50,647 nucleotides of DNA from contig NZ_SMKW01000070.1 in assembly GCF_004348985.1 (NCBI RefSeq), positions 1-50,647 of the forward strand, in the 5' to 3' direction. The notes beneath the pieces are model-generated. The model searched no databases and was not told the origin of the DNA. It worked only from the letters and a program-made list of their open reading frames with translations. A program made the translations under genes and the position numbers. Below are positions 17,415-25,826 of this stretch, in pieces; the first letter of the stretch is position 1, and each line of letters starts with the position of its first letter. This DNA comes from Saccharopolyspora elongata. GTDB lineage: Bacteria; Actinomycetota; Actinomycetes; Mycobacteriales; Pseudonocardiaceae.

Positions 17415-17549
17415 GGCGTGTTTCGTCGCCGGCGGGGTGTTACCAGGCAGAGTGCATTAGTCGAAAGGTCAGTTCTGGTTGCCGGATCGGCTACCACGTC
17501 GAGATTCAGGCATGGTTGGTCCGTAAACGTCGGGTCGAGGAGGAGTTCG

Positions 17550-17744
17550 TTGGCGACGATCGATCTGCCTGAGGATGTTGAGCACGTGCTGCGGCAGCTG
17601 GAGTCTGAGATGGCGGATACTCGCGAGTACATCCTGCGGTGCCGTGCGTCGGGGGACGAGCAGGCGGCTCAACTCCACGTCATCTGGATCGACCTCCTGC
17701 TGGACGAGTGGAACCGTTGCCGGTTGGTCGCGCAAGAGTTCTGA
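17550..17744 (+). CDS. Small hypothetical acidic protein
   Basis: A 64-aa protein read from a TTG at 17550 preceded by GAGGAGGAG. It begins MATIDLPEDVEHVLRQLE and is largely amphipathic helix with no membrane segment. I recognise no family. It lies between the ATPase and the first LuxR-type gene on the same strand. The start choice rests on the strong ribosome binding site. Confidence 0.55.
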   Translation: MATIDLPEDVEHVLRQLESEMADTREYILRCRASGDEQAAQLHVIWIDLLLDEWNRCRLVAQEF

Positions 17745-17781
17745 CCAGGGCTCTCTCACATAGAGGCGACATAGAGAATTC

Positions 17782-17804
17782 GTGAAGACGGGCTTCGCAC
17801 ACTG
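17782..17804 (+). promoter_or_regulatory. Conserved upstream block of LuxR gene 1
   Basis: The block starting GTGAAGACGGG and ending GCACACTG is nearly identical to 18935-18957 (GTGAAGATGGG...GCACACTG). It lies 34 nt before the ATG at 17839. Sequence on its left is less conserved, which suggests a shared promoter or operator element kept under selection after duplication. Confidence 0.55.
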
Positions 17805-17838
17805 AGATCACATCATCACTCAACGTGTGGGAGTCCCG

Positions 17839-18456
17839 ATGGACCGAGTGCGAGTGGCCGTGCAGGCAGCAGACCCCATCACCCTGGCCGGCCTCACCAG
17901 CTGCCTGACGTCACGGCCGGAGCTGGTCATAGAGCCGACCCACGCTGAGGCCGACGTGATCGTATTCGCCGCGGATCGGGTCAACACCCAGGTCCTGGCC
18001 GACCTGCGGCAGTCGGCGCAAGAGGTCTCCGTGCCCAGAGTGCTGGTGACCAACGAGCTCAACCCCGTTGACGTGCTCAGCGTGGTCGAATCCCGTGTGG
18101 TGGCTGTGCTGCCGCGAACGGCCGCGACCGGGACGAGGCTGATCAACAGCGTCGTCGCCGCGGCCAACGGCGGGGGCATGATGCCGCCCGATCTGCTGGG
18201 CGAGTTGCTCAAGCAGATCGACTACCTGCATCGGGAAGTGCTGACGCCCCGCGGCTTGAGCTCTTCCGGGCTGACCACCCGGGAGATCGACGTCCTGCGG
18301 TTGATGGCCGATGGAATGGACACCGCGGAGATCGCGCAGAAGCTGTGCTATTCCGAGCGGACCGTCAAGAATGTCATCTACGGCGTGACCGGTCGGCTCA
18401 ACCTGCGCAACCGGCCACACGCGGTGGCTTTTGCGATGCGAGCCGGGGCGATCTGA
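17839..18456 (+). CDS. LuxR-type transcriptional regulator, tandem copy 1
   Basis: A 205-aa regulator with a receiver-like N-terminal half (MDRVRVAVQAADPITLAGL, DVIVFAADRV, VPRVLVTNEL) and a LuxR/FixJ helix-turn-helix (LTTREIDVLRLMADGM, YSERTVKNVIYGVTGR, about 143-190). The usual phosphorylatable Asp region is replaced, so conventional phosphorelay control is doubtful. No histidine kinase gene is seen. The ATG at 17839 follows GGGAG. It is highly similar to the protein at 19010-19627 and related to that at 9794-10408, clearly by duplication. Confidence 0.9.
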   Translation: MDRVRVAVQAADPITLAGLTSCLTSRPELVIEPTHAEADVIVFAADRVNTQVLADLRQSAQEVSVPRVLVTNELNPVDVLSVVESRVVAVLPRTAATGTRLINSVVAAANGGGMMPPDLLGELLKQIDYLHREVLTPRGLSSSGLTTREIDVLRLMADGMDTAEIAQKLCYSERTVKNVIYGVTGRLNLRNRPHAVAFAMRAGAI

Positions 18457-18533
18457 CCGCGCCCGGCAACGGGGCGGCATTGCGCGACCTGCTGCTGGAC
18501 GTCGACCCAGGCGACTATCTGTGCTGGTCTTGA
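18457..18533 (+). pseudogene. Remnant of the small protein gene that follows LuxR copy 2
   Basis: Directly after LuxR copy 1, the sequence encodes LRDLLLDVDPGDY, matching the C-terminus VRDLLLDVDPSDYA of the 106-aa protein at 19627-19947. The first about 85 codons are deleted. This shows that the duplicated unit contained both genes. Confidence 0.8.
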
Positions 18534-18633
18534 CGCTGGCGCCGTTGCGGGAGTTCGGGCTGCCACCAACAGCAGCGGCAGCTGACTTGTGGCCGCGCTT
18601 GTCGATTAGTAGTCGACGCTGAGGAGTGCGCGC

Positions 18634-18708
18634 GTGACGGTCAACGATCACCGGATGGTTCTCGTCACCACGGTCTTCAGCCTGGCTGGTGCACCGCTGG
18701 CGGCGTAG
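18634..18708 (+). pseudogene. SsgA-like gene, N-terminal remnant
   Basis: A GTG at 18634 with GAGGAG upstream starts 24 codons including NDHRMVLVTTVFSLAGAP, matching KNHRTIIRFATVFSLAALPG at the start of the SsgA-like protein at 23995. A TAG ends it at 18706-18708. The nucleotide match across CACGGTCTTCAGCCTGGC is exact. It is a truncated paralogue with its ribosome binding site retained. Confidence 0.75.
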
Positions 18709-18934
18709 TGGACGCCGTCGCGTTTGCGTCGGCTGTGGCGTGGGTCTCGTCAGAGTTTGTTCTGGGTTGCCTCGGAAACAGAAGGGGTTGCCTGAAAGGT
18801 CAGTTCTCGTCTTGGTGGTCGCTGTGGGTGCGGGTTTCGGGGATGGTTGGTTGCCGGGGGGTGGAGGTGTTGTCGTCTGGTGGTGCAAGGGTTTTGGGCG
18901 GGTTGTTGGGGTCTTTAGATGGTGTAGAGATTTT

Positions 18935-18957
18935 GTGAAGATGGGGTTTGCACACTG
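18935..18957 (+). promoter_or_regulatory. Conserved upstream block of LuxR gene 2
   Basis: Partner of 17782-17804. It lies 52 nt before the ATG at 19010. The spacing exceeds that of copy 1 by 18 nt because of the short tandem repeat at 18967-18998. Confidence 0.55.
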
Positions 18958-18966
18958 GGGTCACAG

Positions 18967-18998
18967 CGTCACGGAGCGTGTGTCGTCACGGAGCGTGT
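18967..18998 (+). repeat. Tandem 15-bp repeat with 17-bp period
   Basis: CGTCACGGAGCGTGT occurs at 18967-18981 and again at 18984-18998, just upstream of LuxR copy 2. Copy 1 has a single related unit. It changes the distance between the conserved block and the start codon. Confidence 0.85.
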
Positions 18999-19009
18999 GG
19001 GAGATCCTG

Positions 19010-19627
19010 ATGGACCGAGTGCGAGTGGCCGTGCAGGCAGCAGACCCGATCACCCTGGCCGGGTTGGTGAGTTGTCTGAAGTCGCGGTCGGAGTTGTTCG
19101 TGGTGCCGAGTCCGGCCGAAGCCGATGTGGTCGTGTTCGCCGCGGACCGAGTGAGTGCCCAGGTGCTGGCTGATCTGCGCCTGTCGGCACAGCAGGTGTC
19201 GGTGCCTCGTGTGCTGGTGACCAACGAGCTCGATCCGTCCGATGTCCTGCGTGCGGTGGAGGCCCGTGTGGTGGCGGTGCTGCCGCGAATCGCCGCGACC
19301 GGGACGAGGCTGATCAACAGCGTGGTGGCCGCGGCCAGGGGTGGTGCTGTGATGCCGCCGGATCTGCTGGGCGAGTTGCTCAAGCAGGTCGATCATCTGC
19401 AGCGTGAAGCGCTGACGCCGCGGAGTTCGAACGCGTCCGGGCTGACCAGCCGTGAGGTTGATGTGCTGCGGTTGATGGCCGATGGGCTGGACACCGTGGA
19501 GATCGCGGAGAAGCTGTGTTATTCGGAGCGGACGGTGAAGAACGTCATCTACGGGGTGACCAATCGCCTGAACCTGCGCAACCGGCCGCACGCGGTGGCT
19601 TTTGCGATGAGAGCCGGAGCGATCTGA
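19010..19627 (+). CDS. LuxR-type transcriptional regulator, tandem copy 2
   Basis: A 205-aa regulator nearly collinear with copy 1 at 17839. It has a degenerate receiver-like N-terminal half and a C-terminal helix-turn-helix with LTSREVDVLRLMADGL and YSERTVKNVIYGVTNRLNLR. The ATG at 19010 follows GGGAG. Its stop overlaps the start of the next small gene (TGATG), so the two are translationally coupled. It is the only one of the three LuxR paralogues here that keeps the intact small partner gene. DNA target unknown. Confidence 0.9.
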   Translation: MDRVRVAVQAADPITLAGLVSCLKSRSELFVVPSPAEADVVVFAADRVSAQVLADLRLSAQQVSVPRVLVTNELDPSDVLRAVEARVVAVLPRIAATGTRLINSVVAAARGGAVMPPDLLGELLKQVDHLQREALTPRSSNASGLTSREVDVLRLMADGLDTVEIAEKLCYSERTVKNVIYGVTNRLNLRNRPHAVAFAMRAGAI

Positions 19628-19947
19628 TGGGTGTGAGGATCAGGGAAACGGCCGGTCGCGTCCCTGCCGCGGCAGGCCGCGAAAACCGCAAGCGCCGCAA
19701 CGCCATGGCGCAGAAGAACTCGAGGTCCATTAGGGACACCCTTGCGGCGAGAACGACTCGCCGTGTGCTGCCCTGCAGTGACGAGCAAGGCCGTGACCGC
19801 GAACTCACACTCGCATTCACCGGCCGCCGGCTGGTGCTGACCACACCGGACGGCACCGCTGCGGTCCTCACTCCCTTGCAGAGCGAACGGTTGCGGTCCG
19901 CTGTCCGCGATCTGCTGCTGGATGTCGACCCGAGCGACTACGCGTGA
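19627..19947 (+). CDS. Small protein coupled to LuxR copy 2
   Basis: A 106-aa protein beginning MGVRIRETAGRVPAAAGREN, basic at the N-terminus, with a C-terminal part (about 50-106) that looks like a compact beta fold: RELTLAFTGRRLVLTTPDGT followed by a helix LRSAVRDLLLDVDP. No family is recognised. Its ATG overlaps the LuxR stop, implying a functional pair. It ends in a 10-bp tail-to-tail overlap with the SARP gene on the other strand. Confidence 0.7.
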   Translation: MGVRIRETAGRVPAAAGRENRKRRNAMAQKNSRSIRDTLAARTTRRVLPCSDEQGRDRELTLAFTGRRLVLTTPDGTAAVLTPLQSERLRSAVRDLLLDVDPSDYA

Positions 19948-22900
19948 TCGGCCTGCAGACTCTCCGGTCCGCGCCTGCGGACCTCGTCGACGATGGCGAC
20001 CCGGGAATGCGCGTTGAGCTTCCCCAGGATGCGGGCAACGTGACTTTGCACCACGCGTCTCGGCAGGCCCAGTTCGGCCGCGATGTCCGGGTTGGAACGG
20101 CCTTCGGCCACGAGAATCGCGATCCGGACCTCATCGCGGGACAGCGCCTCCCAGCCTTCGGCGGGATGGAAGACCGAGATGTCCGGACTCGGGCGGATCC
20201 CGAACCCGCGGAGTCGTGACTCGGCGCGGCGGATGTCCCAACGGGCGGACAGCCCGGCGAAGTGCTGGATCGCCTCGTCGAGCGCGCACTGCGCGTCCTT
20301 GAGCAGATTCCGTTGCGCCAGCAGCAAAGCAGCATCCTCCAAAGCCGCGGCCAGTTCGACCACGCGCCCCACTTCCCGGTAGTGCCGCCCCGCCGCCATG
20401 ACCGGTTCGGGGTCACCAGCGATGAGTCCCTCGCATCGGGCCGCTGCCGCGAATGCCCGGGCCGGCCGGGTTTCCTTGGCGGCTTCGTCCCGGCACACGG
20501 CCAACGCCTGGTTTGCCAGATCGAGATCGCCGAGTTCGACCGCCAACCGGACCATGATCGGCAACCACTGGTGGCGCAGCATCAGCGGGGCGAATCCGGG
20601 ATTCAGGATCGGGTCCATAATCGACAGTGACTTCTCCGGCTCGCCGCGTTGTTCGGCCGCCAACGCCCGGGCGATCAGCAAGAAGTCAACATTCTCGCGC
20701 TCCGCGCCGCTGGATGGCGCGTACTCCTCGGCCGCGTCCAGATGGCGGGCGGCTGTCTTGCCGTCTTCCCGATGCCCGGCGATCAACGCGCTGACGCCGT
20801 GCGAAAGCAGCGCCGCTGGGCCGGGCTCGCGCAATCCGTAGAAGGAGATCGCGGGGCCGTCCTCGGTCAAGGTCTGCAACTGGAGCATGGCGTCGTCCCA
20901 GCGGCCTACCCAGAAGTAGTGGACCGCCTCGGCAACTTGGAGGCCACTGGACGGAAGGTGCTGGGCCGCGATCTGGCGGGCCTCGAGCATCGTCGTTTCC
21001 GCCTCGTCGAGGCGATCCAGGTTCTGCAGCGTGAACGTGCGGTTGTCGAGCAGGTCGAAGCGGAACTCGGAGAATTCGGGATCAACCCCGACCACTTCGA
21101 GCGCCTTGTCGACGTGTTCGAGCGCGCGTACGTGATCCCGCTGCACCGTCTCGACCAACCACATGGTCTGCAATGCGTGCGCGATGGGGTAGGGCTCGCC
21201 GGTGGTCACTGCCTGCGCGTAGGCCTTGTCGGCGCTTTTCTGAGTGGCATCGAGATCGCTGAGGTCGCCGCGCTGGAAGTTCGCTGCCAGCGACCTGTGT
21301 CTACTGCGCCAGATCTCCGGTACTGCTGGATCGTCGGCCGCGTTGCCCAGCGTGTCGAGAGCAGCGGCCAACTCGCCCTTGCGGTACAGCGTCGCGACCA
21401 GCAGCTGTCGCATCTCCGCCGACCGGTACGGGTCGGTGGCGATCGCGAGGGCCTGGCGTGCTTTGTTCTCCGTGTCGCGTCCCGCCCGGAACAGTACCTT
21501 CACGAGCGCGGCGAGCAGCACTTCCCGGTTGGGGTCACCGACCGGGCAGGTTTCCAGCGCGCGTGCGAAAAGGTCGATGGCGATCAGCGGGGCACGGTTG
21601 GACACCGCGACGTGATGCTCCGCCAGCCATTCCAGTACCCAGCGGTCGTTGGCGGTCGACGCTGCGAGAAGATGCTCGGCGACCTGCTCCACCCGTGCGC
21701 CGACCTGGGCCAGTTTTTCCGCCGCCTGCCGGTGCAGTGCGCCCCGGGCGGCCTTCGGGATTCCGTCGTAGAGCGCCTGGCGCAGCAACGGGTGGCGGAA
21801 TGCCATCTGGACTTCGGCATCGACCAGAACGTCGGCGGAGACGGCCTCTTCGAAGGCGTCCAGCAGCTCGAACGCTTGTCTACCCATGGCGGCGGCGACT
21901 TCGGTGCAGGAGAACTCCAAGCCGAGCAGCGCGCCCCAGCGAAGCACTTCCCGGGTTGGCGAGGAGAGGAACTCCAGTCGTTTGCCGATCGCGGCGACCA
22001 AAGACCGAGGGGCCTGCGAGATCGACGAGGCGGGAACGTCTGCGGTGCCATTGGTGATCGATACTGTCTCAGAGCGGAGCAGTGTGCCGGTGATTTCCTG
22101 CACATACAGCGGGTTGCCCGCCGCGCGCCCTGCAATTTCCCGCAGCACTGGCCCTGGTTTGGCCCCGACGATCTCGCGAAGCAGCTGGATGGTCTCCAGC
22201 TCGGTCAGCGGTTCGAGGAGGAAAACTTCACCGTCGCGCGACTCGACGGCGCGGCGCAGCTGCCGCAGCTCGACCCTGTCGGGTGCCGGGCGTGTTGCGG
22301 CCACGAGCAGCAACGGCAACTGGCGCGTTGCCGCGCAAAGCCGGTGCCACACCAGCACGCTGGCTTCGTCCGCCCACTGCAGGTCGTCGATGACCAGGAT
22401 CAGCGGCGAGATGGCACACAGCTCGTCGACGAGTTCCAGCAGCTGATCCACCGGCTCCGTGGAGCGCTCACCGTGCAGGGTGGCGGCCAGCTTCGCCCGT
22501 CGCGGGTCGGGTGCTTTCGTATCGATGCCAAGGCATTCCGCCATGACCTGCAGCGGGAACCGCTGACTCAGTTCGTCGGCGACCGCCCAGGCGAGTTGGC
22601 AGCCGAGACGGCCGGCATCGGCGAGGGCGACCGTGAGCAGCTCCGACTTGCCGATACCGGGTTCGCCCTCGATCCACACCGAACGGCCGCGGCCGGCCAG
22701 CACTTCCGCGACCAGTTCCTGCAGGCGCGTGCTTTCAGCCAGGCGTCCGACGTAACGCCTCTTGTCGCTTTGCTGCAGTGCCCGGTTGACGTAGGCGGGA
22801 ACGATCGAGAGCGGCGTGGCGTGGCGAACCAGCGATTTCCGCACCGGTGTCGGGTCCAAGTCAGGATCGTTGGCCAGGATCTGTTCATGCACTCGACTCA

Positions 22901-23636
22901 GCTCAGGCCCGGGTTCGATGCCGAGCTCTTCGACCAACGCCCGGCGGGTCTCGCGGAAGACCTCTAACGCCTCCGCGGGTCTGCCACTGCGGTACAAGGC
23001 GGTCATCAGCAGCGCGCGCAGGGACTCACGCAACGGGAATTCGCGGACCAGACCGGCAAGTTCGGCCGCCAACTCGACGTGGCTGCCGTGCGCGAGCATC
23101 GCTGTCGAGCGGTGTTCGATGGTCATGATGCGCAACTCCGCGAGTCGTTCGCGCTGCAGCTGGGCGAACGGTCCCGGAATACCGGCGAGAGCCTCCCCTT
23201 GCCACAAGCCCAATGCGGCGTCCAGGGACTCGACCGCGCCCTCGTGGTCACCGGAGGCGAGCTGCTGTCGCCCCTGCTCGCGCAACCGGTCGAACACCTT
23301 GACGTCCAGGTTCTCCGCCGGCAGCCGAAGCGTGTAACCGGCGGAATGCGAGATCAGGACGCCGTCGTTGGACCGGCGGGAGCGCTGCGGTTCCAGGCTG
23401 CGGCGCAGTCCCGAAATATAGGTGTAGACGCTGCCTTCGGCGCTGGCCGGCGGGCGATCCCCCCAAAGGGCGTTGATGATTTCGTGCCGGGGCACGACGT
23501 GGTTGGCCTGCAGCGCCAGCACCGCGAACACGGCTCGTTGGCGTGGCGGACCAAGCGAGATCTCGTCCTGTCCGAGCCAAACACGCAACGGTCCAAGCAA
23601 CGCGACCTGAAGCGGTCCGTTCGCGCTCGCGGGCAT
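19938..23636 (-). CDS. Large SARP-type regulator with ATPase and LuxR-type C-terminus
   Basis: A 1232-aa regulator. In order: an OmpR-like winged helix (about 10-105), a bacterial transcriptional activation domain (about 110-260), an NTPase domain with Walker A EGEPGIGKSE (323-332) and Walker B LILVIDDLQWADEA, a long helical TPR-like region, and a C-terminal LuxR-type helix-turn-helix (RDEVRIAILVAEGRSNPDIA, then LPRRVVQSHVARILGKL). Two DNA-binding ends on one chain are unusual. SARP proteins activate secondary-metabolite clusters, so it is the likely master regulator here. The ATG at 23636 follows AGGGGTGG; upstream in-frame starts lack support. Confidence 0.93.
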   Translation of the reverse strand: MPASANGPLQVALLGPLRVWLGQDEISLGPPRQRAVFAVLALQANHVVPRHEIINALWGDRPPASAEGSVYTYISGLRRSLEPQRSRRSNDGVLISHSAGYTLRLPAENLDVKVFDRLREQGRQQLASGDHEGAVESLDAALGLWQGEALAGIPGPFAQLQRERLAELRIMTIEHRSTAMLAHGSHVELAAELAGLVREFPLRESLRALLMTALYRSGRPAEALEVFRETRRALVEELGIEPGPELSRVHEQILANDPDLDPTPVRKSLVRHATPLSIVPAYVNRALQQSDKRRYVGRLAESTRLQELVAEVLAGRGRSVWIEGEPGIGKSELLTVALADAGRLGCQLAWAVADELSQRFPLQVMAECLGIDTKAPDPRRAKLAATLHGERSTEPVDQLLELVDELCAISPLILVIDDLQWADEASVLVWHRLCAATRQLPLLLVAATRPAPDRVELRQLRRAVESRDGEVFLLEPLTELETIQLLREIVGAKPGPVLREIAGRAAGNPLYVQEITGTLLRSETVSITNGTADVPASSISQAPRSLVAAIGKRLEFLSSPTREVLRWGALLGLEFSCTEVAAAMGRQAFELLDAFEEAVSADVLVDAEVQMAFRHPLLRQALYDGIPKAARGALHRQAAEKLAQVGARVEQVAEHLLAASTANDRWVLEWLAEHHVAVSNRAPLIAIDLFARALETCPVGDPNREVLLAALVKVLFRAGRDTENKARQALAIATDPYRSAEMRQLLVATLYRKGELAAALDTLGNAADDPAVPEIWRSRHRSLAANFQRGDLSDLDATQKSADKAYAQAVTTGEPYPIAHALQTMWLVETVQRDHVRALEHVDKALEVVGVDPEFSEFRFDLLDNRTFTLQNLDRLDEAETTMLEARQIAAQHLPSSGLQVAEAVHYFWVGRWDDAMLQLQTLTEDGPAISFYGLREPGPAALLSHGVSALIAGHREDGKTAARHLDAAEEYAPSSGAERENVDFLLIARALAAEQRGEPEKSLSIMDPILNPGFAPLMLRHQWLPIMVRLAVELGDLDLANQALAVCRDEAAKETRPARAFAAAARCEGLIAGDPEPVMAAGRHYREVGRVVELAAALEDAALLLAQRNLLKDAQCALDEAIQHFAGLSARWDIRRAESRLRGFGIRPSPDISVFHPAEGWEALSRDEVRIAILVAEGRSNPDIAAELGLPRRVVQSHVARILGKLNAHSRVAIVDEVRRRGPESLQADHA

Positions 23637-23994
23637 CGCCACCCCTATTTCCACAGTCGCAAAAGATAGCGCCTCTCTCCGCAATGGTGCACCTTCGTGT
23701 ACCGAATTGTGCCCGAGGCGGCTCATTGCCCGAAGGATTGCCTGTTTGTACACGCATCAGGGGTTACGAACGGGCTCCGGTTTCCGGTACTGGATCGTCT
23801 CGATCAATCAATCGGTCAAAACGGATCTTCTTCGGGGCAACGGCTGGGCTCAGGCCTCCCGTTGGCCTGGTTGAGCGCCTGCCGAACGGAGCAGTCCAGG
23901 TGCCCGCCGGAGTCTGAAGATGTCGTGAAGAAGAAGTGAATCCAGGTTGGCCATGCTGCATTTCGAGTGGGAGTCAAGCTTGAAGGAGTGCAGC

Positions 23995-24423
23995 ATGATG
24001 GCCAAGAACCACCGGACGATCATCCGCTTCGCCACGGTCTTCAGCCTGGCCGCCCTGCCAGGGGTGAGCGCACCGGTTCGGGTGGAACTGCGGTACGAAA
24101 CCCGCGACCCGTACGCGGTGGCCGTGATCTTCAACGCGGGACAGAGCCACCAGGTTCGCTGGGAGGTTGCCCGTGACCTACTCGCCGACGGGCTGGTCGC
24201 CGACAGCGGGGAAGGTGACATGCGCATCGGCCCTTGTCCGGACAAGCCCGAACTCCTCTTGATCACGTTGCGCTCGCCATCGGGACAGGCCACCTTCGAA
24301 ACGCCGGCTGAGAAGCTGGCACAATTCTTGAACGACACCTATGACATCGTCGAACCCGGCGACGAACACCGGTGGATGAGTGTCGACGAGGCGTTGAACC
24401 GGCTGCTCCCAAACGACCTGTAA
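23995..24423 (+). CDS. SsgA-like sporulation/cell-division protein
   Basis: A 142-aa SsgA/SsgB family protein, specific to morphologically complex actinomycetes, where family members direct septum placement and wall remodelling during sporulation. The family pattern VELRYETRDPYAVAVIFNAG, VRWEVARDLLADGL and the acidic tail are all present. The ATG at 23995 (followed by a second ATG) has AAGGAG about 8 nt upstream. A truncated copy of its N-terminus lies at 18634. Link to the metabolic genes is unknown. Confidence 0.92.
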   Translation: MMAKNHRTIIRFATVFSLAALPGVSAPVRVELRYETRDPYAVAVIFNAGQSHQVRWEVARDLLADGLVADSGEGDMRIGPCPDKPELLLITLRSPSGQATFETPAEKLAQFLNDTYDIVEPGDEHRWMSVDEALNRLLPNDL

Positions 24424-24444
24424 CCGACCGGTATTCACACTCGC

Positions 24445-24480
24445 GCCGTGCGGTGTCGGCAAGGACCGACGCCGCACGGC
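24445..24480. terminator. Strong hairpin after the SsgA-like gene
   Basis: GCCGTGCGGTGTCGG and CCGACGCCGCACGGC form a 15-bp stem with one G-T pair and a 6-nt loop, 21 nt after the stop codon. It lies between convergent genes and could act both ways. Confidence 0.8.
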
Positions 24481-24520
24481 GCATTCGTGGTGCGTACCGC
24501 AGAGTGATTCGCGCACTTGT

Positions 24521-24549
24521 CGAGGGGGACAGCAATTCCTGCCCCCTCG
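24521..24549. terminator. Second hairpin between convergent genes
   Basis: CGAGGGGGACAG pairs with CTGCCCCCTCG, with one bulge and a CAATTC loop. It lies 55 nt beyond the stop of the minus-strand hypothetical gene and would terminate transcription coming from it. Confidence 0.65.
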
Positions 24550-24603
24550 CACGGAGATTCATTTGTGCTTGGTGGCACCGTGCATCGTGCACGGTTGGCC
24601 GGA

Positions 24604-24948
24604 TCAAGCCAGACCGAGAAAACGGGGGGCTTTGATCGTGACCGTCGGGGCATCGGTGACAGCTTGCGACTCCAGGCTGCTGATGTGGGTGAGATCGCCG
24701 TTGTAGGTTTCGATGACTGTCCGAAGGATGTTGCGGTCTTCACGCGAAACCATTCGCCGCTTGGCCGCAGCGATGGACGCCAGCGCTTCCGCCGCGGGCA
24801 ACGCCTTTCCGCCTTCCAGGTAGCCGGCCACCTTGTTCGCCTGCTCGTCGTTCAGGGCCGAGCCCATGTGGAAGAGCACCTGGTCGAGGGCGCTGCTGAA
24901 GCTCTGCGGGGATTCGGGGGCGATGACGCCCGGGTCCATGACAGACAT
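24604..24948 (-). CDS. Hypothetical protein
   Basis: A 114-aa soluble protein, mostly helical, with no signal peptide or membrane segment. It contains LDQVLFHMGSALNDEQANKV and a C-terminal VTIKAPRFLGLA. I do not recognise a family. The ATG at 24948 follows GGGAGAACG, and a second in-frame ATG lies three codons on. It lies between two hairpins and a LuxR remnant in the regulatory section. Confidence 0.65.
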   Translation of the reverse strand: MSVMDPGVIAPESPQSFSSALDQVLFHMGSALNDEQANKVAGYLEGGKALPAAEALASIAAAKRRMVSREDRNILRTVIETYNGDLTHISSLESQAVTDAPTVTIKAPRFLGLA

Positions 24949-25228
24949 GTCGTTCTCCCTTGCGTGCGTCAGGGGCAAATACTCCGTGGCGCGCGATTAC
25001 GAATTTGTGCGTCGACAGCGAACGGCCGGGCGACGCGCCGCCTGGACCGGAGAGGGTGGCGGAGCATCTCGTTCCCGAAGTGGTCGATCCCTGTGCCCGC
25101 AGCACAAAGCTACCGGCCCCGGCCTAGCACTGGCCACGACTTGAGTTGAGCGTTGCCCGCACGACTCACCAAGATTGCACTCGTCCCCAGTGCCGGGCCG
25201 AGTTCCGCGGGCGCACGGGTACTGCCCT

Positions 25229-25380
25229 GCGATGGCCCTGCCGACATTGCCGCCGTGCTCTGCTACCCAGAGCGAACCGTGAAGAACGTCATCTACTGGA
25301 TGGCCGGCTGGCTGAAGTTGCGCAACCGGCAGCATGCCGTGGCCTACGCGGTGCGCGCCAGTGCGTTCGTGGTCGCTTGG
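25229..25380 (+). pseudogene. LuxR helix-turn-helix remnant
   Basis: The frame reads CYPERTVKNVIYWMAGWLKL and RNRQHAVAYAVRAS, closely matching the C-termini of the LuxR paralogues at 17839 and 19010. The N-terminal half is absent and the frame runs past the normal stop. It is a fourth, decayed member of this family. Apart from it, the stretch 24949-25826 holds no supportable gene. Confidence 0.8.
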
Positions 25381-25826
25381 GCGGAACAGAAATCGTGCGC
25401 GCGGTTGATCGCCGCGCATCCCAGCTGTGCGATCGGCCGGTTGCCAGGTATCCGGACGGAATCCAGTAAGTTGATCATCCACGCGTCATGGACGGCCCGT
25501 GCCGAGCGGGTGCGCAACAGCGAGAAGCTGCTGATCGCTCGGAGCTCAAGTACCAACGGTGCCATGACGCGGACTTCTGGTCACGCACCCAACCCGAACA
25601 CGGACACGGCTCGAGTCAAACGGGCAAACCAGCCTGCACTTTTTCCCCTCGTTCGCCGAGTTTTGATGTACTGCTGAGGACCGGAAAATTTAAGCTACCG
25701 ACTGCGTTTCTCGACGAGTCTCCGCAACTGGCTAATTATCGGAAAAGGTTGGGGCCGGCCGAGTATTCGGAAGTCTGAAAAAGTTCGATTTCTCTTTAGT
25801 TGGTTGAATCGTAGAAAGGTTCTAGT

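Noticed and set aside
20649..22967. Plus-strand open frame of over 770 codons opposite the SARP gene
   Set aside because: Rich in Arg, Gly and Gln with no domain; the minus-strand SARP has Walker motifs and DNA-binding domains.
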